64,000 nucleotides of DNA from NCBI GenBank assembly GCA_017479265.1, contig JAFVCK010000059.1:46736-110735 (forward strand). The letters are read 5' to 3'. Shown one piece after another: positions 26,328-35,506 of the stretch. Below the pieces are notes generated by a model. The model was not told the DNA's origin, searched no databases, and saw only the letters and a program-made list of their open reading frames with translations. Positions within the stretch are counted from its first letter, which is position 1. The number at the start of each line of letters is the position of its first letter. The translations under genes and the position numbers were made by a program. This DNA comes from Bacteroidales bacterium. Its GTDB lineage: Bacteria > Bacteroidota > Bacteroidia > Bacteroidales > UBA932.

Positions 26328-28229
26328 TTAGTCGTTGAAGGTAATCTCGTATCCTATAAGACCGTTGTTCATGGCGAATCCATAGACCTGGACCTTTCCG
26401 TTCTTGGTCGCGAAGACAACATCGCCTATCTGGTTCTGGTTTGCCTCAATTGCGTTGGGACCAAGCACTGTTCCCGAATAGGCAAAAGGAGAAATCATAC
26501 CCTGCACACCGTAGCCCATGCCTTCGAGACCGTCTCCATTTACGGAAGAACGGCTTGCGAAGATAAGGCCCTCATCCATGGAAGAGGCCACGGGAGCGGA
26601 GCCTATGTTGCTGACAACCAGCTGGTAATAGAACTGGCTGTTGCCGTAGCTGTCAGCTTTGCCTGTGTACCAGCCGTTCAGAACGCCAAGAAGCTGTCTG
26701 CCGCCAAACTCGATGTAGTCGCCTCCTATGGCATTGTGCTGATAGGTGCCGTTGGCGTGATACCAGTATCCTGTGCCAAGATTGAAGGCCGCAGCTCCGT
26801 TGTAGGAGATATACTGCCTGAACTGGCCGGACACCGTTATGGCCTTGATATCGTCAGCCGTCTTTCCTGTGCCTTCCACGGGTATGACATTTCCGCTATA
26901 CCAGGAAGAGCCCTCGTATATGTTCTTCTTGGGATAGGTTGCATCGGGTTTGCCACCCGTGTATGTCACGAACGCGGCCACGCCCTGACTGGGAGCGGCA
27001 GTAGCCATGACGGCATCAGCGGAGAGGTCGCCTGCAATCTTGAGGTTGGAGAATGCATAGGTGGAGCTCACCCAATGCCACATTCCGGCCCAAAGCTGGG
27101 CGGAAGGCTTCTGGTCCACACCATTGTACCAGACAAGGGTGCGCACGTCGCCGTTCGCTCCGGAATCAGTGCGGTTGTCAACATAATATACAGCCGCAAG
27201 ATGGCCCTCATCATCTGATGCGATGGCCCATATAGGGAGGTCAGCCACTCCTTCGGTGTTGACTATGTCATCGCCGAGGTATTCACCGGTGAAACGGTTG
27301 TAAACGGGCATCTTGGAAGAATCGAAGGCATTGGACAGGATGAGGTAGTCTCCTACCACGGCCATGGTCCTGTGCGCATTGAGGGTCATTCCATTGGGAT
27401 TCTCGACTGTCGGCTGGAAGCCGAACAGGGGCTTGACTTCGACAGCAGGCCTTGCGGGAAGAGCCAGTTCGTTGAAAATCAGAAGGTCGGCGGCCTTTAT
27501 CTGATGTGCCGCCTGCCCTGCAAGTTCCGTAATCACGTTGTCCTCGCCGTCCAGAACCTGGAATGTCATGGTGTATTCGCCCACGGGAAGAGGGAAATTG
27601 AAGACCATGTCAGCAGGTTCCTTGAGCTCGGCGAAAAGGAATACGACCTTGTCCTGGGCAGCCTCGTCGGAAACTGCGATGCCGTCAGCGGTGACTGCGA
27701 AGTCTCCCGTAACCTTCTTGCCGGTGACAAGGGCCACCTTCGCGGCTCCCTTGGGGATTTCCGCGCTGAAGCGGGCAACGCCTCCGACAGCCTTAAAGAT
27801 TATCTGCTCTCCGGACACCTCGCCTACCAGAGGGATGTTGGTGTTGTCCTTCTCATAGACATACTCCGAAGGGAGATTCAGAGTCAGTTCAGAGCCCGTA
27901 TAGGCATGATTACCTGCAGGATAAACCGCAATTTCACCGACCTCGACACCCTCGGGAAGAGTACCTGCGAACTGGGCAGTCTTCTCTCCGGCACCCTCGG
28001 TAAGACCGAACTCTGTGAAGGCAGAACCCGTCCATACTGATATGGCATCGCCCTCCTGCCAGGTGAATGCTCCGTCTTCGGAGATTGCGGCCTTGGTCTG
28101 GGGCAGTGTTGCACCAAGCACGACGACTTTGCTCTCAGAGGGTACATTCTCCGGTGCAACCTTCTCCATAGTACAACTCACCACAGCAAAGGAAAGCATG
28201 GATAGAGCGATTATTATACTTTTTCTCAT
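26328..28229 (-). CDS. Lipoprotein: fimbrillin-like N-terminus plus propeller-like C-terminus
   Basis: A 633-residue predicted lipoprotein (Cys19, AVVSC, then TMEK). The N-terminal module (about 33-262) is shared with the next three upstream genes: GATLPQTKAAIS, GAFTWQEGDAISVW, NLPSEYVYE, FKAVGGVARF, FPLPVGEYTM and LIFNELALP. The TKA...W-x-x-GD pattern is like that of fimbrillin/Mfa-like proteins. The C-terminal region (about 265-633) is a repetitive beta-rich propeller-like domain that differs from types A and B, with no beta-helix and no PGxDF tail. An intrinsic terminator lies between it and the four-gene operon upstream, so it may have its own promoter (TAACATTG near 28240 is a weak candidate). 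Confidence 0.78.
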   Translation of the reverse strand: MRKSIIIALSMLSFAVVSCTMEKVAPENVPSESKVVVLGATLPQTKAAISEDGAFTWQEGDAISVWTGSAFTEFGLTEGAGEKTAQFAGTLPEGVEVGEIAVYPAGNHAYTGSELTLNLPSEYVYEKDNTNIPLVGEVSGEQIIFKAVGGVARFSAEIPKGAAKVALVTGKKVTGDFAVTADGIAVSDEAAQDKVVFLFAELKEPADMVFNFPLPVGEYTMTFQVLDGEDNVITELAGQAAHQIKAADLLIFNELALPARPAVEVKPLFGFQPTVENPNGMTLNAHRTMAVVGDYLILSNAFDSSKMPVYNRFTGEYLGDDIVNTEGVADLPIWAIASDDEGHLAAVYYVDNRTDSGANGDVRTLVWYNGVDQKPSAQLWAGMWHWVSSTYAFSNLKIAGDLSADAVMATAAPSQGVAAFVTYTGGKPDATYPKKNIYEGSSWYSGNVIPVEGTGKTADDIKAITVSGQFRQYISYNGAAAFNLGTGYWYHANGTYQHNAIGGDYIEFGGRQLLGVLNGWYTGKADSYGNSQFYYQLVVSNIGSAPVASSMDEGLIFASRSSVNGDGLEGMGYGVQGMISPFAYSGTVLGPNAIEANQNQIGDVVFATKNGKVQVYGFAMNNGLIGYEITFND

Positions 28230-28273
28230 ATAAAACAATGTTAAGTTCTTTTAGAGGGAATCAATCAGTCCTG

Positions 28274-28319
28274 CATATAAAAAAGGGGCAGCGGGCAATT
28301 ATCCAAAACTCCCGCTGCC
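28274..28319 (-). terminator. Intrinsic terminator inside the mosaic lipoprotein cluster
   Basis: On the minus strand GGCAGCGGG and CCCGCTGCC form a perfect 9-bp stem (28319-28287) followed by CCTTTTTTATA. It lies after the 1185-residue gene and before the 633-residue one. Confidence 0.85.
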
Positions 28320-28372
28320 TCCCTAATATTTACTTAGCCGGACGGAAAGATTCCGCTTGGCGCAAGACAGGA

Positions 28373-31300
28373 TCAGTTCACCTTGAAGAGGACCGTTCCA
28401 AGTTCTCCCACACCGGCGAGGATGAAGATATCGGAACCAACTGTCACGACATCGCAGAAACCGGTCTTATTGGTGTTAATCGTAGCAGTCTTGGTGATAT
28501 CGTTATCACTGCCAAGAGGATAGAGTTCAGAAGCTGCATCCAGCTCTTCCCTGCTCTTGAAATTGGCAAGCCTGCTATAGAAATAGCTGGCCTCATCAGA
28601 TGGAGCGCCTTCAACTGCGGCAGCAGGAACAGGGAATATTCTCAGATATCCGTCGTTCTGCCCGCTCTTGGAGACATACAGCATGTACTCAGTACCATTG
28701 ACAGTAATCCAATGAGGATCAATCATACACTTCTCGAACACATCGTCATCGGTAAGAATACTGTTACCGGAGGTTGAACCATACCACTCTGTGATACTTG
28801 TCCATGCGGAATACATACGGGCTGCATAATTTGTAGCATATACAACCTGCACCGTACCATACCCGTCTCCCCAAGGGGCCTGACGATAGACATAGAGACC
28901 ACCGAACTGGAAGTCAGCAGTACCCTGAGATGTACCGGACAACACTGTTGTAACCATAGGTGTGTCTGCAACTACACCATTCTTTACGGTCCAGATATAG
29001 ACCTCACGGGTATCGTTCGGAGCAGCAACCTGATACTTGGGATGATTGGCATTGAGAGCCATGATAAGACCATTGTCCATGGTACCCCAAGCAGTAATCA
29101 CGTCGCCGAGACGGCAAGAGTTGCTTCCATCAGCAGCTTTAGCAGGAATGCTATATGTGATTACGGACTCAGCAGCATCTGCTCCAACCTTATACACCTT
29201 GAAATCAGCACCGTTCATGGCAAGGTTGCTGACAAAAACATTGTCCTCAATCTTGGCGGCACCGCAAGTCTTGAAGGCACCACCACCATCAATACCGGAG
29301 GTGATAGTCTTCTGGTAAGAACCTGTAGCCCTGTCGAATACTGCAACACCGTACTCACCATCAGCAGCACCGGCTATAGGCATATATACATTCCCGGCAG
29401 TCATAACTGCATTACGGTTGAATTCACCACGAGTCGTGAATGCAGAAGGCCAATCAACATCATTGTCATACTTCTTCCATACACGGGTCAGAAGACCTGT
29501 GGAAGGAGGAACTACGGTAATGACATTGCCGTCGATGGTGACAGCGGGAGTGAAGCCGTCAGCTGTACAGCCATTGGCCTTGTATTCAGGAGAGAATTTG
29601 CCCTCTTCGAATACATTGTCATCGGTCTCGCCGTCGCCGAGCACGTATGTACCTGCACCGAAGCGTACGCCAGGCCACAGGTTGCCTGTTGCATTGTAGA
29701 ACTCGTTGCCCTTGAGGGTAACCTCATTGGGATGGTCTGCATCGTTGGTAGCAAGACCTACCGAATAGCTGGAGCAAGGGTTGTAGAACTTGTTGCCCTC
29801 TATCTTGGCCTTGATTGAGTAAGCCTGGATGTGACGCATTCCTGCGGTCGTGCCAAGGAAGGTACAGCCGGACACCTCGTCAGCAAGGAAGCCGTTGGTG
29901 TAAGGAGCAATGTAGATGGCGGAGATTGCGCTTGCCACGGAATTCGACATGTCGAAGGTGACATCCTTGATTATGGAGCCGTAACCGCTCTCGCCAATCA
30001 GGATTCCGTAAGGATTTCCGTATGTGTCACGGGTGGTCTCGATGGTAGGAGCCATCTGTCCTGCAGCCTTGTCGGAAGTGACGATGGTCATGTCGGAAAC
30101 AGTGAGCTTGGTGCCCCTTACCTCTATGGAACCGGTGAGCTTGGTCTGGTCCTGGCCCTTACCCTTGATGGTCACGGACTTGAACTTGCTGCCATCGATT
30201 ACGATGTTCTCTGCAAATTCGTCGGAAGCATTCAGGGTGAGAGTCAGAGGCATGGTGTTGTAACCATAGGAGACAGCCTTGTTCAGAGCCTCGGTCACGG
30301 AAGAAGCGGAAATGTCGCCGCTGCCGTCGATTACGGAAGGCTGAGGAGTGTTGACGTAAGGCATGTCCTTGTCGGGCATCATCACGAATGTTGCGGCCTT
30401 GACACCGTCAACGCGGTTGGTGATGCCGGCAGCATACTTGTTGTCATCCTTCACGCCGTCGCCAAGAACGAGCTTGGAGTTGTCGGAGGCATTGAGGTGA
30501 ATCTGCTTGGATACAGTTCCCTGGAAGTTGTTGCCGGAGAACTCGGCATCGAAGCCCTTCTCGCCAATGGTACCGAGACGGACACCGTAGGAGCTGTAAG
30601 GACCACGGAAGTTATTGTTCTCGAAGCGGACGATACCGCCATAAATCTGGCTCTCCCTGTGGGTTGCGGCAAAATCGCCGATAGTGCTGTTCTTCACTAT
30701 ATCGCGCTCCGTTGCTTCAGTTTCGGTGCCGGTAATCAAAAGGGCCGTTGCTGTAGAAACTGGCAGAGCCTTGGGATTCAGAACACAGTTGTCAATCGTC
30801 ACGCCGTAGCCGGACTGGAGAATGAACACGCAGGTAGGATAGTTATATCCGTTCTCCTCCGCATCCTGTATCTGGTATGCAGTCTTATTGGCATTTCCAA
30901 GGACATTCAGGCCCTTGAGGGTGGTCTTGTTCTTGTAGGTGATGATGGTACCGTCGATGGTCGTGCTGTAAGGGCTTACGCCTTCGATGGTTACAGGTAC
31001 GGTAAATACCCTGCCGTCAATGAAGACATCCTCCTTCAGAGTACCGGCCTTGAGGTAAAGGTCGATGGACTCGGCATCGGTGAGGGTCTTGGCCTTTGCA
31101 AGAGCCTCGGCGATGGTGTTGTACTCATACTTGCCGTTGAGCTTTACGGGCATGTTGGGAAGAGCGAGCTCGTTGAAGATGAGAAGGTCGGAGGCCTTTA
31201 TCTCATGAGCCGCCTTGCCGGCAAGTTCCTTCATGACATTGCCTTCAGCATCCAGAATCTGGAACTTCATGGTGTACTCGCCTACCGGGAGGGGGAAGTT

Positions 31301-31930
31301 GAACACCATGTTGACGGGGTCAGCCACTTCTTCGAAAGTATAGACAACCTTGTCCTCAGCAGCCTCTTCGGCAACGGAGATGCCGTCCTCGGTGACCTCG
31401 AAGTCGCCGGTGACCTTCTTGCCGGTCACGAGGGCAACCTTGGATGCGCCGTTGGGAACGCCTGCTGTGAAGCGTGCTACGCCGCCGACAGCCTTGAAGA
31501 CGATATTGTCGCCGGACACTTCACCCACCAGAGGAATATTGGTGTTGTCAGTCTCATAGACATACTCGGAAGGGAGATTGATGGTAATCGCGCCGGCGGC
31601 GTACTTGTGGTCGCCTGCAGGATAAATCGCGATATCACCTATCTCGCCGCCCTCGGGAAGAGCACCTGCGAACTGAGCAGTCTTCTCGCCTGCACCTTCG
31701 GTGAGACCCAGAGTGGCGAAAGATGAGCCTGCCCACAAGGAGAGGTCATCACCTGCCTGCCATGTAAAAGCACCTTCGTCGGAGATTGCAGCTTTTGTCT
31801 GAGGGAGAGTTGCTCCCAGGACGACCATATTGTCGGCTACTGGAGCCTGCTCGGGGGCATCCTTCTCCATGGTGCAGGAGACTGCACCAATGGAGAGAAG
31901 AGCCAACCCTATAAATAAAGCTTTCTTCAT
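28373..31930 (-). CDS. Lipoprotein: fimbrillin-like domain, two beta-helix blocks, propeller type A
   Basis: An 1185-residue predicted lipoprotein (Cys19, GAVSC). Modules in order: fimbrillin-like domain (about 34-257); beta-helix block 1 (about 260-520) ending with GPYSSYGVRLG at 443-453 and LGDGVKDDN at 489-497; beta-helix block 2 (about 535-800) ending with NPCSSYSVGL near 717 and LGDGETDDN at 764-772; and propeller type A (about 811-1185; LLTRVWKKYDND to ILAGVGELGTVLFKVN). The two helix blocks open with similar sequence (TIAEAL / SVTEAL, then a VIDG turn), so the block was duplicated in tandem. It is fourth in the operon starting at 39798, 13 nt after its neighbour. Function is unknown; a surface adhesin or glycan-binding role is inferred. 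Confidence 0.82.
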   Translation of the reverse strand: MKKALFIGLALLSIGAVSCTMEKDAPEQAPVADNMVVLGATLPQTKAAISDEGAFTWQAGDDLSLWAGSSFATLGLTEGAGEKTAQFAGALPEGGEIGDIAIYPAGDHKYAAGAITINLPSEYVYETDNTNIPLVGEVSGDNIVFKAVGGVARFTAGVPNGASKVALVTGKKVTGDFEVTEDGISVAEEAAEDKVVYTFEEVADPVNMVFNFPLPVGEYTMKFQILDAEGNVMKELAGKAAHEIKASDLLIFNELALPNMPVKLNGKYEYNTIAEALAKAKTLTDAESIDLYLKAGTLKEDVFIDGRVFTVPVTIEGVSPYSTTIDGTIITYKNKTTLKGLNVLGNANKTAYQIQDAEENGYNYPTCVFILQSGYGVTIDNCVLNPKALPVSTATALLITGTETEATERDIVKNSTIGDFAATHRESQIYGGIVRFENNNFRGPYSSYGVRLGTIGEKGFDAEFSGNNFQGTVSKQIHLNASDNSKLVLGDGVKDDNKYAAGITNRVDGVKAATFVMMPDKDMPYVNTPQPSVIDGSGDISASSVTEALNKAVSYGYNTMPLTLTLNASDEFAENIVIDGSKFKSVTIKGKGQDQTKLTGSIEVRGTKLTVSDMTIVTSDKAAGQMAPTIETTRDTYGNPYGILIGESGYGSIIKDVTFDMSNSVASAISAIYIAPYTNGFLADEVSGCTFLGTTAGMRHIQAYSIKAKIEGNKFYNPCSSYSVGLATNDADHPNEVTLKGNEFYNATGNLWPGVRFGAGTYVLGDGETDDNVFEEGKFSPEYKANGCTADGFTPAVTIDGNVITVVPPSTGLLTRVWKKYDNDVDWPSAFTTRGEFNRNAVMTAGNVYMPIAGAADGEYGVAVFDRATGSYQKTITSGIDGGGAFKTCGAAKIEDNVFVSNLAMNGADFKVYKVGADAAESVITYSIPAKAADGSNSCRLGDVITAWGTMDNGLIMALNANHPKYQVAAPNDTREVYIWTVKNGVVADTPMVTTVLSGTSQGTADFQFGGLYVYRQAPWGDGYGTVQVVYATNYAARMYSAWTSITEWYGSTSGNSILTDDDVFEKCMIDPHWITVNGTEYMLYVSKSGQNDGYLRIFPVPAAAVEGAPSDEASYFYSRLANFKSREELDAASELYPLGSDNDITKTATINTNKTGFCDVVTVGSDIFILAGVGELGTVLFKVN

Positions 31931-31943
31931 ATAAATTCAGGGT

Positions 31944-34900
31944 TTAGAAATCGACACCGGGAGTTACGGTGATATCGGGACCGGTAGCGCCGGATTTTGC
32001 GTTGACAGCCTGGAACAGCACTGTTCCGATGTTGGGACCATGTGCAAGGAGGTATGTCTTGCCGCCGATTACGCGGACCGTGAGGTCAGCTGAACCGTTG
32101 CCGGAAGTATAAGGAGCACGCACACCGAGTTCTCCTGCTGCATTGGACAGGGAAACGGCATAGCCCGTGGTCACGTCAAGACCGGTAAGAGCCTCGACCA
32201 TGGTCTTGGACTTGTCCACTGAGAGAACGCGAAGGACTGTCTCATAGTTCCAGTCATAGTTGCCTACGTATGCAGCATAAGCCTTTCCATTGAACTCGAA
32301 GGTACGGAGAGCGTGGGCCACATTCTTGATAGTGTGGGACTCGTTGCTCTTGAGACCGGACTTGTCTGCAACATCGCATGCGACGGTGCCGTTCTCTGCA
32401 AGAGCGAAGTTGTCATCGGTGCGGTCGTAAATCATTGCAGGCTGATTGGCATTGTGGCCAAGCTTGATGTACTGGTTGGAATCGAACCAGCGATATACGC
32501 TGCCGAAGTTGCTGCCTACGCCGCCGAGGAATGCTGTCCTGACAGGTTCGGAGTTGACAACTCCGTCCTTTACCTTGAATATCCAGACGCGACCGGCTTC
32601 ATATCCGTTCAGGGCGAGGATTTCACCATCCTCCCATGTGCCGATGAAGTCGAACTTGTCACCAAGACGGCAGCCGTCAGGTGCAGAGTAGCTCAGCACG
32701 CAGGTAGGCTCGCTGTTGACATCGTCCCACTTCCATACATGCCATGTTGTAGCGCCAGTGGTCAGGTTGCTTACAAGGAGCTTGCTGCCGCTTGCAGACT
32801 CGACTATTCGGGCACAGGAAACGATATGCGTAGCATCGTTGGTTACATTGCCGGCAGGGAGAGTCTTGATATCATCAGGATTGTTGATGGGGAAATAATA
32901 GACGACAGCCTCGGCACCGCCAACCTGCTTGGGGATATAGACATACTCGTCATCCATGGTAGCGCAGCGGTACATATCACCGCTAAGACCAGCCATCTTG
33001 TCCCACCACTCGGGAGTGGAAGCAGAATACCTGCCCCATACCTTTGCAAGCTCGATGTTCTCGACAACTTCCTCGGTCACTACGGTGATGACATTGTCGT
33101 CGATGGTGACTGCAGGAGTGAAGCCCTCGACGGTTGCACCCTTGGCCTTGTATGCAGGAGCGAACTTGCCCTCTTCGAATACGTTGTCATCGGTCTCGCC
33201 GTCGCCAAGTACGTATGTACCTGCTGCGAACTCGACACCGGTGGCTATAGCGGCAGTGGCATTGTAGAACTCGTTGCCCTTGAGGGTAACCTCGTTGAGA
33301 TGATCTGGATCGTTGTTGCCAAGACGGATGGAATAACTTGAATAAGGATTGTAGAACTTGTTGCCTTCAATCTTGGCCTTCACGGAGTAGGCCTGGATGT
33401 GACGCATTCCGTCGGTAGTGCCAAGGAAGGTACAGCCGGACACCTCGTCAGCAAGGAAGCCGTTGGTGTAAGGAGCAATGTATATTGCGGAGATTGCACC
33501 TGCAGCTGAATTGGCCATGTCGAAGGTGACATTCTTGATGATGGAGCCGAAGCCGCTCTCGCCGATCAGTATGCCGAAAGGATGGTTGTAAGTATCCCTT
33601 GTAGGCTCAAGCTGAGGAGGAACGGATCCTGATGCCGCGTCGGAAGTGACTATGGTCAGCTCGGAAATCTTCAGGGTCGCGCCCTTGACCTCGATGGAGC
33701 CGGTGAGCTTGGTCTTGTCCTGGCCCTTTCCAACGATGGTAACGGTCTTGAAGTCGGCACCGCTGATGGCCACGTCCTCTGCGAATTCATCGGATGCATT
33801 CAGGTCAAGGCGAGGGCTGGTGAGGCCGTACTGCTTTGCCTTTGCAAGAGCCTCGGTGATGGAAGTAGCGGAAAGCTCGTAATCAACGATTACGGAAGGC
33901 TGAGGAGTATTGACGTAAGGAAGGTCCTTGTCAGGCTGCATTGTAAAGGTCTCAGCCTTGGTTCCTGTCACTCGGTTGGTGTAGCCGGCCACGTACTTGT
34001 TGTCATCGGTAACGCCGTCACCAAGAACGAGCTTACAGTCGGAGGTGTCGCCGTTGAGGTTGATGGCAGTAGTGGAGGTGCCGCCGAAGGAGTTGCCCTT
34101 CACGATGGCATCGAAGGGGCCGTTGAGTGCGCCGAAGCGAACTGCATAGCTGCTGTAAGGTCCCTGGAAGGTGTTGTTCTCCAGACTGATGTTGGCTCCG
34201 TAGAGCTGTGCAAGACGACGGGCTGCGCTGTAGGAACCTATGACGCAGTTCTTCACGACATCACGCTCAGTGCCCTCGCCGCTGCTGATAGCATACAAGC
34301 AGGTCGCATCAGATGCGGTGGTGGTCTGAGGAGTCATGTTCACCTTGTCTATGGTCACGCCGTATCCGCTGTCAAGCAGATATACGCATGCGACATAGTT
34401 GTAACTGCTGGTGACTATGTCCTGGACCTCGTTGACTTTCGACTCACCCGAACCGTAAACGGTAAGGTTGGAGATGGTGGCAGGGTTCCTGTAGATGGCT
34501 ATCATGCCGTTCACGTATGTGTCATAAGGGCTTACGCCGCTGATGCTGACAGGTACGGTGAACTTGGTGCCGTCGATGACGATGTTCTCGTTGAAGGTGC
34601 CCTTGTTCAGGAGGATGTCGATGGACTCGGCATCGGTCAGGGTAGCAGCCTTAGCGAAAGCCTCGGCGATGGTCTCGTACTCATACTTGCCATTGAGCTT
34701 GACAGGCATGTTGGGAAGAGCCAGCTCGTTGAAGATGAGGACTTCGGAAGCCTTGATTTCATGAGCTGCCTTGCCGGCGAGTTCCTTCATCACCTTGTCC
34801 TCGGCGTTGAGAATCTGGAATGTCATAGTGTACTCGCCCACAGGGAGGGGGAAGTTGAACACCATGTTGACGGGATCCACAACCTCGGTGAAGGTATAGA

Positions 34901-35486
34901 CTACCTTGTCGGCTGCATCTTCCTCGGCAACGGTGATGGCATCCTCGGCAACAACGAAGTCGCCTGTGACCTTCTTGCCGGTCAAGAGGGCTACCTTGGA
35001 TGCGCCGTTAGGAATGCCGGCTACAAAGCGTGCTACGCCGCCGACCGCCTTGAAGGCGATGTTGCCATCGACAACTGCACCCACCATGGGAGCATTGGTG
35101 TTGTCGGTCTCGAATACATACTCTGAAGGGAGATTGACTGTAACCTCGCCGCCAGCGTAGGCGTGTGCACCTGCAGGATACACTGCGATGTCACCTATTT
35201 CAGCACCGGCAGGAATAGTTCCTGCGAACTGAGCAGTCTTCTGTCCTGCACCTTCGGTGAGTTTGAACTCGGCGAAAGCGGAGCCTGTCCATACGGAGAG
35301 GGCATCGCCTTCCTGCCATGAGAAAGCACCTTCATCGGAAACTGCCGCCTTGGTCTGAGGAACGGTAGCACCGAGAATGACCATGTTGTCGGCTACGGGA
35401 GCCTGCTCGGGGGCCGCCGTCTCCATGGTGCAGGATACTGCACCGATGGAGAGGAGGGCCAAACCTATAAATAAACTTTTCTTCAT
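31944..35486 (-). CDS. Lipoprotein: fimbrillin-like domain, two beta-helix blocks, propeller type B, PGVDF tail
   Basis: An 1180-residue predicted lipoprotein (Cys19). The first 800 or so residues parallel the 1185-residue neighbour domain by domain, with GPYSSYAVRFG near 442, LGDGVTDDN near 488, NPYSSYSIRLG near 713 and LGDGETDDN near 760; nucleotide identity between the second helix blocks is very high. The C-terminal propeller (about 810-1150) is not type A but matches that of the 775-residue protein at 37471: WKWDDVNSEP, RLGDKFDFIGTW-DGEI and IFKVKDGVV. The extreme C-terminus is ATGPDITVTPGVDF. The shared front and different back point to domain exchange. Confidence 0.82.
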   Translation of the reverse strand: MKKSLFIGLALLSIGAVSCTMETAAPEQAPVADNMVILGATVPQTKAAVSDEGAFSWQEGDALSVWTGSAFAEFKLTEGAGQKTAQFAGTIPAGAEIGDIAVYPAGAHAYAGGEVTVNLPSEYVFETDNTNAPMVGAVVDGNIAFKAVGGVARFVAGIPNGASKVALLTGKKVTGDFVVAEDAITVAEEDAADKVVYTFTEVVDPVNMVFNFPLPVGEYTMTFQILNAEDKVMKELAGKAAHEIKASEVLIFNELALPNMPVKLNGKYEYETIAEAFAKAATLTDAESIDILLNKGTFNENIVIDGTKFTVPVSISGVSPYDTYVNGMIAIYRNPATISNLTVYGSGESKVNEVQDIVTSSYNYVACVYLLDSGYGVTIDKVNMTPQTTTASDATCLYAISSGEGTERDVVKNCVIGSYSAARRLAQLYGANISLENNTFQGPYSSYAVRFGALNGPFDAIVKGNSFGGTSTTAINLNGDTSDCKLVLGDGVTDDNKYVAGYTNRVTGTKAETFTMQPDKDLPYVNTPQPSVIVDYELSATSITEALAKAKQYGLTSPRLDLNASDEFAEDVAISGADFKTVTIVGKGQDKTKLTGSIEVKGATLKISELTIVTSDAASGSVPPQLEPTRDTYNHPFGILIGESGFGSIIKNVTFDMANSAAGAISAIYIAPYTNGFLADEVSGCTFLGTTDGMRHIQAYSVKAKIEGNKFYNPYSSYSIRLGNNDPDHLNEVTLKGNEFYNATAAIATGVEFAAGTYVLGDGETDDNVFEEGKFAPAYKAKGATVEGFTPAVTIDDNVITVVTEEVVENIELAKVWGRYSASTPEWWDKMAGLSGDMYRCATMDDEYVYIPKQVGGAEAVVYYFPINNPDDIKTLPAGNVTNDATHIVSCARIVESASGSKLLVSNLTTGATTWHVWKWDDVNSEPTCVLSYSAPDGCRLGDKFDFIGTWEDGEILALNGYEAGRVWIFKVKDGVVNSEPVRTAFLGGVGSNFGSVYRWFDSNQYIKLGHNANQPAMIYDRTDDNFALAENGTVACDVADKSGLKSNESHTIKNVAHALRTFEFNGKAYAAYVGNYDWNYETVLRVLSVDKSKTMVEALTGLDVTTGYAVSLSNAAGELGVRAPYTSGNGSADLTVRVIGGKTYLLAHGPNIGTVLFQAVNAKSGATGPDITVTPGVDF

Positions 35487-35506
35487 ATCAGTTTAGCGCT
35501 ATTGGG

